DNA from: JAJDOJ01 sp034722015
GTDB lineage: Bacteria > Pseudomonadota > Gammaproteobacteria > JAJDOJ01
NCBI GenBank assembly: GCA_034722015.1
Contig: JAYENI010000081.1
Coordinates: 1 to 64,000 of the forward strand
DNA length: 64,000 nt
Reading direction: 5' to 3'
The notes under the pieces are model-generated. The model did no database searches. It had not been told where the DNA came from and worked only from the letters and a program-made list of their open reading frames with translations. Positions within the stretch are counted from its first letter, which is position 1. The number at the start of each line of letters is the position of its first letter. This document shows positions 41,100 through 50,177 of this stretch, one piece after another. The position numbers and the translations under genes are program-made.

Positions 41100-41855
41100 A
41101 TGACTGCCTGCGATTCGCAAAACCACGGCCCGGATATACGTGCGCAACTTCTCGAACTGTATACGCGCCTGGCAAATGAACCCGACTCGGATTTTGGCTG
41201 GGGAAGAGGTAAGGACAATGCCCGCGCGCTGGGCTATCCTGAAGACTGGTTGAATCGCCTGCCGGACGGTGTCTGGGAGTCAGCCGCGGCAGTTGGCAAT
41301 CCCTTTAGCCTGGGGCCGATCCGTGCCGGCGAAACTATCGTCGATATCGGTTGTGGTGCGGGTGCCGATGCTTGTGTTGCAGCGCTACTGGTTGGAGGAA
41401 AAGGCAAGGTAGCCGGTATCGACTGTACGCCGGCGATGATTGATAAGGCGGCATCGAACGCCGCTGTGTCCGGTTTCTCGCAGATCGTCTATCACGAAGC
41501 GGAGATGGCGGCGCTTCCGCTGCTTGGCGCCAGTGCGGATGTGGTGATATCCAACGGCGCCATCAACCTTGGCGAGAGTAAAACGGCCGTTCTCGGGGAG
41601 ATCTTCCGGGTGCTTCGGCCTGGCGGCCGTCTGCAAATCGCCGACATGGTCCGCGATCCATCGCAAGGACGCGCCGTCTCCTGCAATAGCGAAGAATCCT
41701 GGGCGGACTGTGTCTCCGGGACATTGGAGCCGGACGTGTTTATATCGATGTTGACACAAGCCGGCTTCGTTCAGGTGGAATTGACGGGATTCACTGGGTA
41801 CAAGACTGCGCCTGCTACGACTGGTGCGTTGATAAGGGCCGTCAAGCCGCGTTGA
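41100..41855 (+). CDS. SAM-dependent methyltransferase, ArsM-like
   Basis: The 251-residue class I methyltransferase has SAM motif I VDIGCGAGADACVAA, post-I IDCTPAMIDKA and the RVLRPGGRLQIADM motif. NPFSLGPIRAGE before motif I and SWADCVSGTLEP after the core follow the ArsM (arsenite methyltransferase) layout. The ArsM SNC motif is ISNGAIN here, so one of its three arsenic-binding cysteines is missing. The arsenic operon 1 kb downstream supports a metalloid role. ATG 41100 is preferred; a longer frame starts inside MITE copy E. Confidence 0.75.
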   Translation: MTACDSQNHGPDIRAQLLELYTRLANEPDSDFGWGRGKDNARALGYPEDWLNRLPDGVWESAAAVGNPFSLGPIRAGETIVDIGCGAGADACVAALLVGGKGKVAGIDCTPAMIDKAASNAAVSGFSQIVYHEAEMAALPLLGASADVVISNGAINLGESKTAVLGEIFRVLRPGGRLQIADMVRDPSQGRAVSCNSEESWADCVSGTLEPDVFISMLTQAGFVQVELTGFTGYKTAPATTGALIRAVKPR

Positions 41856-42503
41856 CGGTGCCGGCCTGACCGTCCGGGGAGGGCATTTCCGGTACCCTGA
41901 GGAATGAACCGGGGCAACACCGCATTCTGAAACAAATCTGTCGAGCGTGATCTGTGTCCGCGGGTGGCTGGCGCACGGTGTGAGCCACACGCGCTGACGC
42001 CGGGGGATGCGCGCACGGTATGCAACCGCAGTCCTTCGTCGAGTTATCGGCACACACCTTGCTATTGGTTCGGACGAAGCCGCGGGCTGGGACCGGGACG
42101 AGAACTACGTACAAGTCCTCGTAAGGCGAGCCGACAATCCCTAACGGTGTCGGGGACCTCGTCCGGGTATTCTTTCGACCGAACGAGGTCGCCACGGATG
42201 ACGAGCCCCGGACTCGCAAGCAAAGCGGGAAAGCACAGCGCTGCAAGATATCGTCGAGCTTGCAGGGAACACTTCGCTGCGTCCCTGGGAGGAGCGTGTC
42301 GGCTTTCCGGGCTTCGCATCAGTCATCCAACCTGGCACTGCCCGGGTGGGTCAGGCACATCCTCGAGGAGACGGCGAGGGGCGTGATCGGGACGGTGCCC
42401 TACGGGAACGATCGCGCTGCCCTGGCGGACATGCCGAATCGACCCGGGGTACCGCGTTGCGCCTGACGGTCGTCCGGATCCCGGTAGCGCGAGAACTCAC
42501 TTA
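41856..42503. other. Intergenic, no gene seen
   Basis: About 650 bp between the methyltransferase and the arsenic operon. Frames on both strands are Arg/Ser-rich and unlike known proteins. No arsR-like gene is present. Confidence 0.45.
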
Positions 42504-42538
42504 GGCGATTGAAGGAAAATGACATACTGGAATGCGCC
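42504..42538 (+). mobile_element. MITE fragment F (left end only)
   Basis: Preceded by TTA, ggcgattgaagg then gacatactggaatgcgcc matches the first ~35 bp of copy D-type ends. The hairpin and the other end are missing. It stands just upstream of the first gene of the arsenic operon. Confidence 0.7.
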
Positions 42539-42569
42539 TTATTCCCAACCCGAATCGGAGGGCAGCGCA

Positions 42570-42746
42570 ATGGCACACAAGGATTTCAACGTCCTGAATC
42601 TGTGTAAGGCGTTCTCGGAGTGGCGGAACCGGATCTCCCTCTTCGTGAACCTGCCCTTCGAGTCCCTGGATAGGTTGAGGTTGCAGGAGAAGCTCGATGA
42701 AATCGGTCAGCTCGTGCTGCCGGAGACCGAAGCGGTGGCGGAATGA
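42570..42746 (+). CDS. Small hypothetical protein heading the arsenic operon
   Basis: The 58-residue, helical, soluble protein begins MAHKDFNVLNLCKAF. GGAGGG lies 7 nt upstream of this ATG; the longer frame begins in the MITE fragment. It overlaps the next gene by 4 nt (ATGA), so it is co-translated with it. It is not an ArsR-type repressor by length or motif. Function is unknown. Confidence 0.7.
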   Translation: MAHKDFNVLNLCKAFSEWRNRISLFVNLPFESLDRLRLQEKLDEIGQLVLPETEAVAE

Positions 42747-43666
42747 GGCGCTGGATACTGCTTTCACTGCTCGGGTTGCAGGCCCTGGGCGGCGCCTGGG
42801 CCTATACGCCGACCGCGACTCAGGTCGCCGGGGACGTCTATGCCATCGTGGGACCGACCGACGGCCGTACGGCCGAAAACCACGCCCTGAACAACAACCT
42901 CGGTTTCGTGGTCACGCCCGAAGGCGTGGTGCTCATCGACAGCGGTGCGTCGGCCGAAGGCGCGAGGCTCGTCGAGGCGGCCGTTCGCACGGTCACGGAC
43001 CAGCCGGTCCGCTGGGTCATCAATACCGGGAGCCAGGACCACCGCTGGCTGGGTAACGACTACTTTCGTCGCCAGGGCGCCAGGATCATTGCCCTGGGCC
43101 GTACCGTCGAGACGCAGCGGCGGTTCGCCGACCAGCATATGGCAAGACTCGAACCGATCCTGAAGGATGACTTCGCCGGCACGCAGCCCGCGACCGCCGA
43201 TCCGGCCGCCGACACCGATCGGCTGGAGCTGAATCCCGGTGGCGTGCCGCTGGTTCTGCTCTATCCGGGTGACGCGCATTTCCCCGGGGACGCGGTCCTC
43301 TGGTTGCCGGAGCAGAAGGTCCTGTTCAGCGGGGACCTGATCTACGTGGACCGGATGCTGGACGTCCATCCCTGGAGCGACGTGCGCAGCTGGCGCGAGG
43401 CCTTCCGCCGGGTCGAGGCGCTGCAGCCGGAGGTGATCGTGCCCGGTCACGGCAGCGTGTGTGACCTCGCGAAGGCGCGGCGCGAGAGCGGCGACTATCT
43501 CGACTGGCTGGTCGAGCAGGTCGGCGCGGCGGTCGCCGACTGGGAAGAACTGGACCACGTGGTCGATCGCCTGGGCGATGAGCCCCGGTTCGCGCACCTC
43601 GAGCACTTCGACGACTGGCACCGCACGAACATCAACCGCACCTACCTTCAACTGGAGGGGCAGTAG
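42743..43666 (+). CDS. Secreted MBL-fold protein with a degenerate metal site
   Basis: The 307-residue exported protein (signal peptide LLSLLGLQALGGAWA) has the metallo-beta-lactamase fold in order: GVVLIDSGAS, INTGSQDHRWLGN, GDAHFPGDAV, VLFSGDLIYVDR and VPGHGSVCD. The usual HxHxDH is GSQDH, so the first two histidines are lost while Asp-His, the later His/Asp and GHG remain. This may mean one metal or a different reaction. SoxH/quinoprotein-relay-type hydrolases are the nearest look-alikes. It is coupled to the small protein before it and precedes acr3. Confidence 0.85.
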   Translation: MRRWILLSLLGLQALGGAWAYTPTATQVAGDVYAIVGPTDGRTAENHALNNNLGFVVTPEGVVLIDSGASAEGARLVEAAVRTVTDQPVRWVINTGSQDHRWLGNDYFRRQGARIIALGRTVETQRRFADQHMARLEPILKDDFAGTQPATADPAADTDRLELNPGGVPLVLLYPGDAHFPGDAVLWLPEQKVLFSGDLIYVDRMLDVHPWSDVRSWREAFRRVEALQPEVIVPGHGSVCDLAKARRESGDYLDWLVEQVGAAVADWEELDHVVDRLGDEPRFAHLEHFDDWHRTNINRTYLQLEGQ

Positions 43667-43669
43667 CCC

Positions 43670-44782
43670 GTGAGCGCCCAATGTGAGGCTACTGCCAGGC
43701 GCGCCGCCGGCGGTGCCATGGGGTTCTTCGAACGCTACCTGACGCTGTGGGTCGGGCTGTGCATCGTCGCCGGTATCGTGCTGGGCCATTGGCTGCCCGC
43801 GGTGTTCCAGGCCATTGGTCGCATGGAGGTCGCGCGGGTCAATCTGCCGGTGGCGGTGCTCATCTGGCTGATGATCATCCCCATGTTGCTGAAGGTCGAC
43901 TTCACGGCCATGCATCACCTGAAGGAACACTGGAAAGGCGTCGGCGTCACCCTGTTCATCAACTGGGCGGTCAAGCCCTTTTCGATGGCCCTGCTGGGCT
44001 GGCTGTTCATTCGCGGGGTGTTCGCGCCCTACCTGCCGGCGGACCAGATCGACGCCTATATCGCGGGGCTGATCCTGCTCGCCGCGGCGCCCTGCACGGC
44101 GATGGTGTTCGTGTGGAGCCGCCTGAGCGGTGGTGACGCCAACTTCACCCTGACCCAGGTGGCGCTGAACGACACCATCATGATCTTCGCCTTCGCGCCG
44201 ATCGTGGGCCTGCTGCTCGGGCTGTCGGCGATCGCCGTGCCCTGGGACACGCTGTTCCTCTCCGTCGTGCTTTATATCGTCATTCCGGTCGTCTTCGCCC
44301 AATGGTGGCGCCGCCGGGTCCTGGGCAAGGGTGGGGTAGCGGCGCTGGAACGTCTGCTGGACACCCTGCACCCGATCTCGCTCGCCGCCCTGCTGGCGAC
44401 GCTGGTGCTGCTGTTCGGTTTCCAGGGCAGGCAGATCCTGGCACAGCCGCTGGTGATCGTCATGCTGGCCGTGCCGATCCTGATCCAGGTGTATTTCAAC
44501 TCGGGCCTTGCCTACTGGCTCAACCGGCGGTTCGGGGTCGCGCACTGCGTGGCGGCCCCCTCGGCCCTGATCGGGGCGAGCAACTTCTTCGAACTCGCGG
44601 TGGCGACCGCCATCGTGCTGTTTGGATTCGATTCCGGCGCGGCCCTGGCGACGGTTGTCGGGGTGCTGGTGGAGGTGCCGGTCATGCTCTCGGTGGTGAG
44701 GATCGTGAACGCGACGCGCGGATGGTACGAGCGTGGCGCGCCGGCCCGGATCTCTCCTGGTAGCGGAGGCGGGACCCGATAG
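43670..44782 (+). CDS. acr3: ACR3-family arsenite efflux permease
   Basis: A 370-residue inner-membrane permease with ten helices. APCTAMVFVWS holds the cysteine required for arsenite transport, and LNDTIMIFAFAP and ALIGASNFFELAVA are the other ACR3 blocks. It starts with GTG 3 nt after the preceding stop; ATG at 43718 would remove 16 residues before the first helix. It is part of an operon with GAPDH and ArsJ, so both arsenite and arsenate exits are covered. Confidence 0.94.
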   Translation: MSAQCEATARRAAGGAMGFFERYLTLWVGLCIVAGIVLGHWLPAVFQAIGRMEVARVNLPVAVLIWLMIIPMLLKVDFTAMHHLKEHWKGVGVTLFINWAVKPFSMALLGWLFIRGVFAPYLPADQIDAYIAGLILLAAAPCTAMVFVWSRLSGGDANFTLTQVALNDTIMIFAFAPIVGLLLGLSAIAVPWDTLFLSVVLYIVIPVVFAQWWRRRVLGKGGVAALERLLDTLHPISLAALLATLVLLFGFQGRQILAQPLVIVMLAVPILIQVYFNSGLAYWLNRRFGVAHCVAAPSALIGASNFFELAVATAIVLFGFDSGAALATVVGVLVEVPVMLSVVRIVNATRGWYERGAPARISPGSGGGTR

Positions 44783-44910
44783 TTCGATACCGGAAGGTAG
44801 CTGAGTATCAGGGGCAAACAGGATTGTGATTTCGGCCGGCGTCTCAGGGTGACGGAGACCGTGTCCGGGCCCGCGATTCGGGCGTGAATTCAACTCGGGG
44901 AGATAGGGTG

Positions 44911-45912
44911 ATGACGGTTCGATTGGGAATCAACGGCTTCGGCCGCATGGGTCGGCTGGGCCTTCGGGCCGGTTGGGGCAGGGACGAACTGAAGATCGTG
45001 CAGGTCAACGAGATCTCGACCGATGCGGTCGGCTCTGCGCACCTGCTGAAGTTCGATTCGGTACACGGCGCCTGGGAGGTGGACTGCACCTCGGACGGTC
45101 ACGCGATGATCGTCGATGGCGAGCGCATCGCCTGCAGCCGCGATGCGTCGCCAGGCGAGACCGACTGGTCGGGGTGCGACATCGTCATCGAGGCCACCGG
45201 CAGACACCACAAAAAGCCGGAGACACTGCGGACCTACTTCGAGCAGGGGGTGAAAAAGGTCATCGTCGCGGCGCCGACCGAGGGTGCACTCAACATCGTC
45301 TACGGGATTAACGATCACCTCTACGACCCGGGCGAACATCGTCTGGTCACGGCTGCCTCCTGCACCACCAACTGCCTGGCACCGGTGGTCAAGGTCATGC
45401 ACGAGGAAATCGGCATTGTGCACGGCTGCATGACCACCATCCACGACATCACCAACACACAGATCATCGTCGACAAGGGCCACAAGGACCTGCGCCGGGC
45501 GCGCGCCTGCGGCCAGTCGCTGATCCCGACGACCACGGGTTCGGCCAAGGCCATCACGAAGATCTTTCCCGAACTGGAAGGAAAGCTGAACGGGCATGCG
45601 GTGCGCGTGCCCCTGCTCAACGCCTCGCTGACTGATTTCGTCTTCGAGGCCGCCCGGCCGGTCACCGCGGAGGAGGTCAATGACTTTTTCAGGCAAGCCG
45701 CCGAAGGTGAATTGAAGGGCATCCTGGGATACGAGGAACGCCCGCTGGTGTCGGTCGATTACCTCAACGACCCGAGGTCGTCGATCGTCGACGCGCTCTC
45801 CACCCTGGTGATCGACGGCACGCAGGTGAAGGTGTACGCCTGGTACGACAACGAATGGGGTTACGTCTGCCGGATGATGGACATCGCCGCAATGATCGCC
45901 CGGAGCCTGTGA
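44911..45912 (+). CDS. Glyceraldehyde-3-phosphate dehydrogenase, arsenic-operon type
   Basis: The 333-residue enzyme has NAD motif GINGFGRMGRLGLR, catalytic cysteine in ASCTTNCLAPV, and YDNEWGYVCRM. In ars operons it condenses arsenate with glyceraldehyde-3-phosphate to 1-arseno-3-phosphoglycerate, which ArsJ then exports. Position two genes before arsJ supports that role over glycolysis. ATG 44911 follows AGGG; the frame is open 9 codons upstream. Confidence 0.93.
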   Translation: MTVRLGINGFGRMGRLGLRAGWGRDELKIVQVNEISTDAVGSAHLLKFDSVHGAWEVDCTSDGHAMIVDGERIACSRDASPGETDWSGCDIVIEATGRHHKKPETLRTYFEQGVKKVIVAAPTEGALNIVYGINDHLYDPGEHRLVTAASCTTNCLAPVVKVMHEEIGIVHGCMTTIHDITNTQIIVDKGHKDLRRARACGQSLIPTTTGSAKAITKIFPELEGKLNGHAVRVPLLNASLTDFVFEAARPVTAEEVNDFFRQAAEGELKGILGYEERPLVSVDYLNDPRSSIVDALSTLVIDGTQVKVYAWYDNEWGYVCRMMDIAAMIARSL

Positions 45913-45914
45913 CC

Positions 45915-46184
45915 ATGGACTGGAAGGTGCTCGGACTGGTCTTCGGCACGGTGTTCGTCGCCGAACTGGGTGACAAGACGCAACTCGCCACCCTGCTGTT
46001 CGCGGCGGACAAGGACGTCGGCAAGTGGACGGTGTTTTTCGGCGCGTCCCTGGCCCTGATCGCCACCTCGGCCATCGGGGTGCTGGGCGGCGCCGTGATC
46101 TCGCAGTACGTGAGTGAGCGAACCCTGCACGTCATTGCCGGGGTCGGGTTCATCCTCATCGGCGTCTGGACGCTGTTGCGGTAG
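45915..46184 (+). CDS. Single-repeat UPF0016/GDT1 family membrane protein
   Basis: The 89-residue membrane protein carries one copy of the family motif (FVAELGDKTQLATLLFA) and three helices. TMEM165/GDT1 homologues transport Mn or Ca and usually have two such repeats (~190 residues). This is half-size, so it would need to form dimers. It starts 3 nt after the GAPDH stop and ends 8 nt before arsJ, placing it inside the arsenic operon, where a metal/proton exchange role is unexplained. Confidence 0.85.
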   Translation: MDWKVLGLVFGTVFVAELGDKTQLATLLFAADKDVGKWTVFFGASLALIATSAIGVLGGAVISQYVSERTLHVIAGVGFILIGVWTLLR

Positions 46185-46191
46185 CGGGTCG

Positions 46192-47409
46192 ATGAATAGC
46201 AATCTGCGCAACTATCTCGTCGTGACCGGTGGCTACTGGGCCTTCACCGTCACTGACGGCGCGATCCGCATGCTGGTGGTGCTGTATTTCCACCAGTTGG
46301 GCTATTCACCCTTCGAGGTGGCGATGCTGTTCGTGTTCTACGAGTTCTTCGGCATCGTCACCAATCTCGTCGGTGGCTGGCTCGGGGCGCGCATCGGTTT
46401 GAACCTGACCATGCACATCGGTATGGGGTTGCAGGTCCTCGCCCTCGGTCTGCTCGCGGTGCCGGACGCCTGGCTGTCGGTACCCTGGGTGATGGCGGCG
46501 CAGGCCCTGTCGGGCATCGCCAAGGACCTGAACAAGATGTCGGCCAAGGCAAGTGTCAAGATGCTGGCCGGCGACGGCGGGGAATCGAAGCTGTTCAAAT
46601 GGGTGGCCGTGCTCACCGGATCCAAGAACGCGCTGAAGGGCGCGGGTTTCTTCGTCGGCGCCGCCCTGCTGCAGTGGATCGGCTTTCGCGCCGCCCTGGC
46701 GGTGCTGGCGGGTTTGCTGCTGGTGGTGTTGATCGTCACTGCGGTCCTGTTGCCTTCCGGACTGGGCAGGATGAAGACCAAGCCGAAGTTCACCCAGGTT
46801 TTCTCGAAGGTGCCGGCGATCAACTGGCTGTCGGCGGCGCGCTTTTTCCTGTTCGGCTCGCGCGACGTCTGGTTCGTGGTCGGCCTGCCGGTGTTCCTCT
46901 ATGACGTGCTGCACTGGGAGTTCATGTGGGTCGGTGGTTTCCTGGCCCTGTGGGTGATCGGTTACGGCTTCGTGCAGGTCTCCGCGCCGAGACTCATTCG
47001 GCACAGTCACCACGGACGTGGTCCGGGCGGCGGGACGGCTCGGCTGTGGGTCTTCGTGCTGGCGTTCCTGCCGGCTGGCATCGCCCTTGGGTTGGCGCAG
47101 GGGTGGGACCCCGCGACGGTCCTGATCGTCGGCCTGGTTCTGTTCGGGATCGTCTTCGCCATCAACTCTGCGGTGCACTCCTACCTGATCCTCGCCTATT
47201 CCGATTTCGACAAGGTGTCGATGAATGTCGGTTTCTACTACATGGCCAATGCCGGGGGGCGGCTGACCGGCACGGTCCTTTCGGGCTGGGTTTATCAAAC
47301 GCACGGGCTGGAGGGTTGCCTGTGGTGGTCGGCCGGTTTCGTGCTGATGGCGGCGATTCTTTCCTTTCCGTTGCCGGAGCCGGGCGAGCCGCGGGTGTCG
47401 ACGGCCTGA
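46192..47409 (+). CDS. arsJ: ArsJ, organoarsenical efflux MFS permease
   Basis: A 405-residue major facilitator with 12 helices. The ArsJ pattern is clear at the N terminus (NYLVVTGGYWAFTVTDGAIRM), with IAKDLNKMSAKASVK after helix four and VGFYYMANAGGRLTGT near the end. It exports 1-arseno-3-phosphoglycerate made by the adjacent GAPDH, detoxifying arsenate. ATG 46192 is chosen; the frame is open further upstream into the UPF0016 gene. Confidence 0.94.
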   Translation: MNSNLRNYLVVTGGYWAFTVTDGAIRMLVVLYFHQLGYSPFEVAMLFVFYEFFGIVTNLVGGWLGARIGLNLTMHIGMGLQVLALGLLAVPDAWLSVPWVMAAQALSGIAKDLNKMSAKASVKMLAGDGGESKLFKWVAVLTGSKNALKGAGFFVGAALLQWIGFRAALAVLAGLLLVVLIVTAVLLPSGLGRMKTKPKFTQVFSKVPAINWLSAARFFLFGSRDVWFVVGLPVFLYDVLHWEFMWVGGFLALWVIGYGFVQVSAPRLIRHSHHGRGPGGGTARLWVFVLAFLPAGIALGLAQGWDPATVLIVGLVLFGIVFAINSAVHSYLILAYSDFDKVSMNVGFYYMANAGGRLTGTVLSGWVYQTHGLEGCLWWSAGFVLMAAILSFPLPEPGEPRVSTA

Positions 47410-47528
47410 GCCGGAATCTCCGCGTCCCAGGGGGAGCGGACCCGCCGCCGGTCCGGTTCGCTTCAGGTGGAATCCTGGTGCGTCGGGATTTGCCACCGCG
47501 GACTGGCCCGTGCCGCCCGGATCCGTGT

Positions 47529-49235
47529 TCAGTTCGATTCGGGGGGGATGTAGAGAATTCGCCGGTTGAAATGCCGGTCACCGTGATAGCTCGCGGTAAT
47601 GTCCCCGTCTTCCAGGTCGATGTCGGCGAAGAATTCCGCGTCACTTCGCCAGTCTGGCGAGAGGTAGATTTGCCGGGTGGAAGGGGTCCATCCGTGTTGA
47701 AAGTAGCCGATATCCCGGACGCTCGTTACGGATCCCTCGATCCGTTCAGCCGTCCTTGCGTCCATCGCGTACCAACCCGCCGGACCGACGTAGTAGTTCA
47801 CGCCGTCTTCGTGTTGTCCGGAAATGCCGGTCTCGAACGATTTGTCGTCCGTGCCGATGAAGTCCTTGAAGAGATCGTCTTCACGCAACGTGGTGGTGAG
47901 CGAGATCGTTCGGCTGGCCGCCTTGGAGGGGTCGTAGTCGGCGTAATACACGATCTGGTATCTGAGCCGGTTCTCCTCCCCCGGGGGCGTATTCTCGTTG
48001 AAAAACGGGCGGTCCGGGGTGATCGCCCGGTTCCCCGTCACGTTGCTAGAGACGTTGACCGGTTTGACGTAGGCTCTTGTCGTCCAGGATGCGGGAATTC
48101 CCAGTCCCAGGCGGGGGTCGTCCGCCAGGACGGTGACGGGGATGCGATGCTCGTTGACCGATACCTCCGCGTCGCCCGTGGACCAGGAAGCCATCAGGTT
48201 CTTGGGGATGGTTGCGGTCACCTCGCCTGAGTTCCCGTATTGCGCATCGATCGCCACGTGATCGAAGCGGGACGGATCCGGGTTCATGACCGATTCGTCC
48301 AGAACGGGAAACTCTATCGTGATCGTTCTTCCGTCGGCGACGATCAGTCCGTACGCGCCGATGCTTCCACCTCCATTGCGGGACAGGATCGTCGTAGCGC
48401 TGATCCTCTTCCAGATCTGCTCGGTAACCAGTTCGACGATGTCGCCCGCATGGTTGCGGATCGTGAACATCAGCCGGGTGGCGTCTTCGATGTCTGCCCG
48501 ATACGCATCGATTGAAGGGTGGGGCGACGATCCGGTTACGAACAGATCGACCGGCCGGTACCTAAGGTCATCGTCCTGGCGGTTGTATCCGGCATAGATC
48601 GCCGCCACGGGACCGGACAGCATCGCATCCCAGGGAGGGATCAATCGAGAGGCGTCCCTGGACGGCACGAAGGAGAGTACATCGTCGTAGTCGACGCTGC
48701 CGTCGCGATTGATATCGCCGACCAGGGATTCCGACAGCGCGTCCAGTCTGCGGGCCAGTTCCCCGGGCGAGTATCGGGCGGGGTCGCCGATCGCGAAACC
48801 GGCGTAGTCGCTCACCGGGGTAACCATGACCGATCCCGCCTGCAACCGTCCCGCCGTCGCCAGGGCCTGGAAATATCCGTGGTTTCTCTCCGCCGAACCG
48901 GCATCGGTCCCTTGATCGACGCCCCCCGAGACCCGGACCTTCACCCATTCGTCCGGAGCAAGGGCGTCGAGTGGGAGTTCGAAGCGTCCGGCTTCTTCCG
49001 GACCGGCGTCGCCGCGCGAATAGACAGGCCCGGCGATCGGGGCGCCGGAGATGGAGTAGGCCGTGATCTCCGCGCCGGTCAGGGCGGAGCGCAGAAATGC
49101 CTGGTTGGAAGGGGTGGCGGAATCGTTCCCGGGGGGCTCGCTGACGGACGAGACCTCCCCACTATCACCGCCGCTGCAGGAAACCAGCAGAGCCGCTGCG
49201 AGCAATAAAAGAGCAAACTTCCTGAGGTACATCAT
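47529..49235 (-). CDS. Lipoprotein with EF-hand/dockerin-like calcium loop
   Basis: The 568-residue product starts with a lipoprotein signal (LLLLAAALLVSC, lipobox VSC then SGGD) at the MMYLRK start. The body is beta-rich and contains one calcium-loop pattern DINRDGSVDYDDV near residue 165. The rest matches no family I know; the Ser/Gly/Glu linker after the lipid anchor is typical. The open frame continues ~190 codons upstream without coding character. It is convergent with arsJ. Confidence 0.75.
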   Translation of the reverse strand: MMYLRKFALLLLAAALLVSCSGGDSGEVSSVSEPPGNDSATPSNQAFLRSALTGAEITAYSISGAPIAGPVYSRGDAGPEEAGRFELPLDALAPDEWVKVRVSGGVDQGTDAGSAERNHGYFQALATAGRLQAGSVMVTPVSDYAGFAIGDPARYSPGELARRLDALSESLVGDINRDGSVDYDDVLSFVPSRDASRLIPPWDAMLSGPVAAIYAGYNRQDDDLRYRPVDLFVTGSSPHPSIDAYRADIEDATRLMFTIRNHAGDIVELVTEQIWKRISATTILSRNGGGSIGAYGLIVADGRTITIEFPVLDESVMNPDPSRFDHVAIDAQYGNSGEVTATIPKNLMASWSTGDAEVSVNEHRIPVTVLADDPRLGLGIPASWTTRAYVKPVNVSSNVTGNRAITPDRPFFNENTPPGEENRLRYQIVYYADYDPSKAASRTISLTTTLREDDLFKDFIGTDDKSFETGISGQHEDGVNYYVGPAGWYAMDARTAERIEGSVTSVRDIGYFQHGWTPSTRQIYLSPDWRSDAEFFADIDLEDGDITASYHGDRHFNRRILYIPPESN

Positions 49236-49628
49236 GGTCTGTGCGCGGCATGCGCTAACGCATCCGGGGAACTCCGGTTCCCGTGGAGGCAGTCCTGGAA
49301 CGATCCGTTCGATCCTCACGACGACCACGAATCCGCAGGAAGACTTCAAGGGAAATCCCGCCGCTTCCAGGAACAGTATGACACCGGAGATTCCCAGTGG
49401 AAAGACGGGAACCGGAGTTGCGGGAAACCGGTCGCAAAACCGTCGACTCCCGTCCGGCTTCCTTCTGGGAATCGGTTGGTCCGTTGCCCCGGTGCCGTCG
49501 TTTCCGTAGCCGGCCCCGTCGATATGGGTGAGATGGTGGCTCACCTCATGAGCCAGGGGGTGGTGTAGGATTGTGCCTGGAATCATCGCGCCCACGGGAC
49601 CCCGGAAGCGGGGAGAAATGGGGGGGAA
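49236..49628. other. Intergenic, no gene seen
   Basis: About 390 bp upstream of the lipoprotein, presumably with its promoter. Nothing else is recognised. Confidence 0.45.
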
Positions 49629-49681
49629 ATGGGGTCTGGTCTTTCTCCGCGCGCCAGTCACGGAGCAAGACCAGACCCCAT
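49629..49681. repeat. REP-like hairpin (53 bp)
   Basis: Arms ATGGGGTCTGGTCTT and AAGACCAGACCCCAT, extended by CTCCG / CGGAG, around an 11-bp loop. This GGGGTCTGGTCTT repeat type is common in proteobacterial genomes near REP-associated transposases. Only one copy is seen here. It overlaps the proposed start codon of the next gene. Confidence 0.75.
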
Positions 49682-50144
49682 GATTCCCGTCACGGATGTG
49701 ATCGTGCTGGTCCAGCCAATCGGTGGGTTGCAGCGGGTGTTTATTGGTGTGCTTCGGGGATTCTCGGCCCTGATGGCAGTGTTCCTGGCGCTCAGGTGTG
49801 GCTATGAGACACAAAGCAGCGCCGTTGATCTCCAGGGATGGGTCGAGGGGTGGATGATCTTACCCTTTGCGGTTGTGGCGTTCTTCGGTGCGCGCTTGCC
49901 GCGTAGCGCTGCCGCATTGATTGTGGCAGCCACACTTTGGGTCGAGTGGGCGTTCGTTATCACCGGGCAGGAGGTTTCATTGGGAGCAATGGCGACATGG
50001 TATGGCGCTGTCCAGTCATATCAGCCCAATCTGGCCGAGGTCGGAATACTCGTGCTCGGTATCGCCGTGGCTGCCGCCTTGTTTCAGTTGGGACGACAGA
50101 TCTGGCTGAGCCCTTCGGGGCATGCCGAAAACGAACCAATGTAG
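49680..50144 (+). CDS. Hypothetical four-helix membrane protein
   Basis: The 154-residue integral membrane protein has hydrophobic segments FIGVLRGFSALMAVFLAL, GWMILPFAVVAFFGA, AALIVAATLWVEWAFVI and VGILVLGIAVAAALF. No family is recognised. The ATG at 49680 lies at the end of a REP-like hairpin; a GTG about 18 nt later is a possible true start. A hairpin at 50148-50177 follows. Confidence 0.6.
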   Translation: MIPVTDVIVLVQPIGGLQRVFIGVLRGFSALMAVFLALRCGYETQSSAVDLQGWVEGWMILPFAVVAFFGARLPRSAAALIVAATLWVEWAFVITGQEVSLGAMATWYGAVQSYQPNLAEVGILVLGIAVAAALFQLGRQIWLSPSGHAENEPM

Positions 50145-50147
50145 CGA

Positions 50148-50177
50148 CCGAGAAGCGGCCTCAGGGCCGCTTCTCGG
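50148..50177 (+). terminator. Strong hairpin, possible terminator
   Basis: Arms CCGAGAAGCGGCC and GGCCGCTTCTCGG pair perfectly over 13 bp around a TCAG loop. Only a weak T-tract follows, so termination may be partial. Confidence 0.55.

Noticed and set aside
41964..42386. 140-codon plus-strand frame between the methyltransferase and the arsenic operon, considered as a gene or group II intron piece
   Set aside because: Ser/Arg-rich with no similarity; no domain V-like hairpin or reverse-transcriptase motifs were found.
42764..44893. 709-codon minus-strand open frame opposite the MBL and acr3 genes
   Set aside because: It is the shadow of high-GC coding sequence; composition (His/Gln/Arg/Gly-rich) is non-protein-like and both plus-strand genes have clear families.
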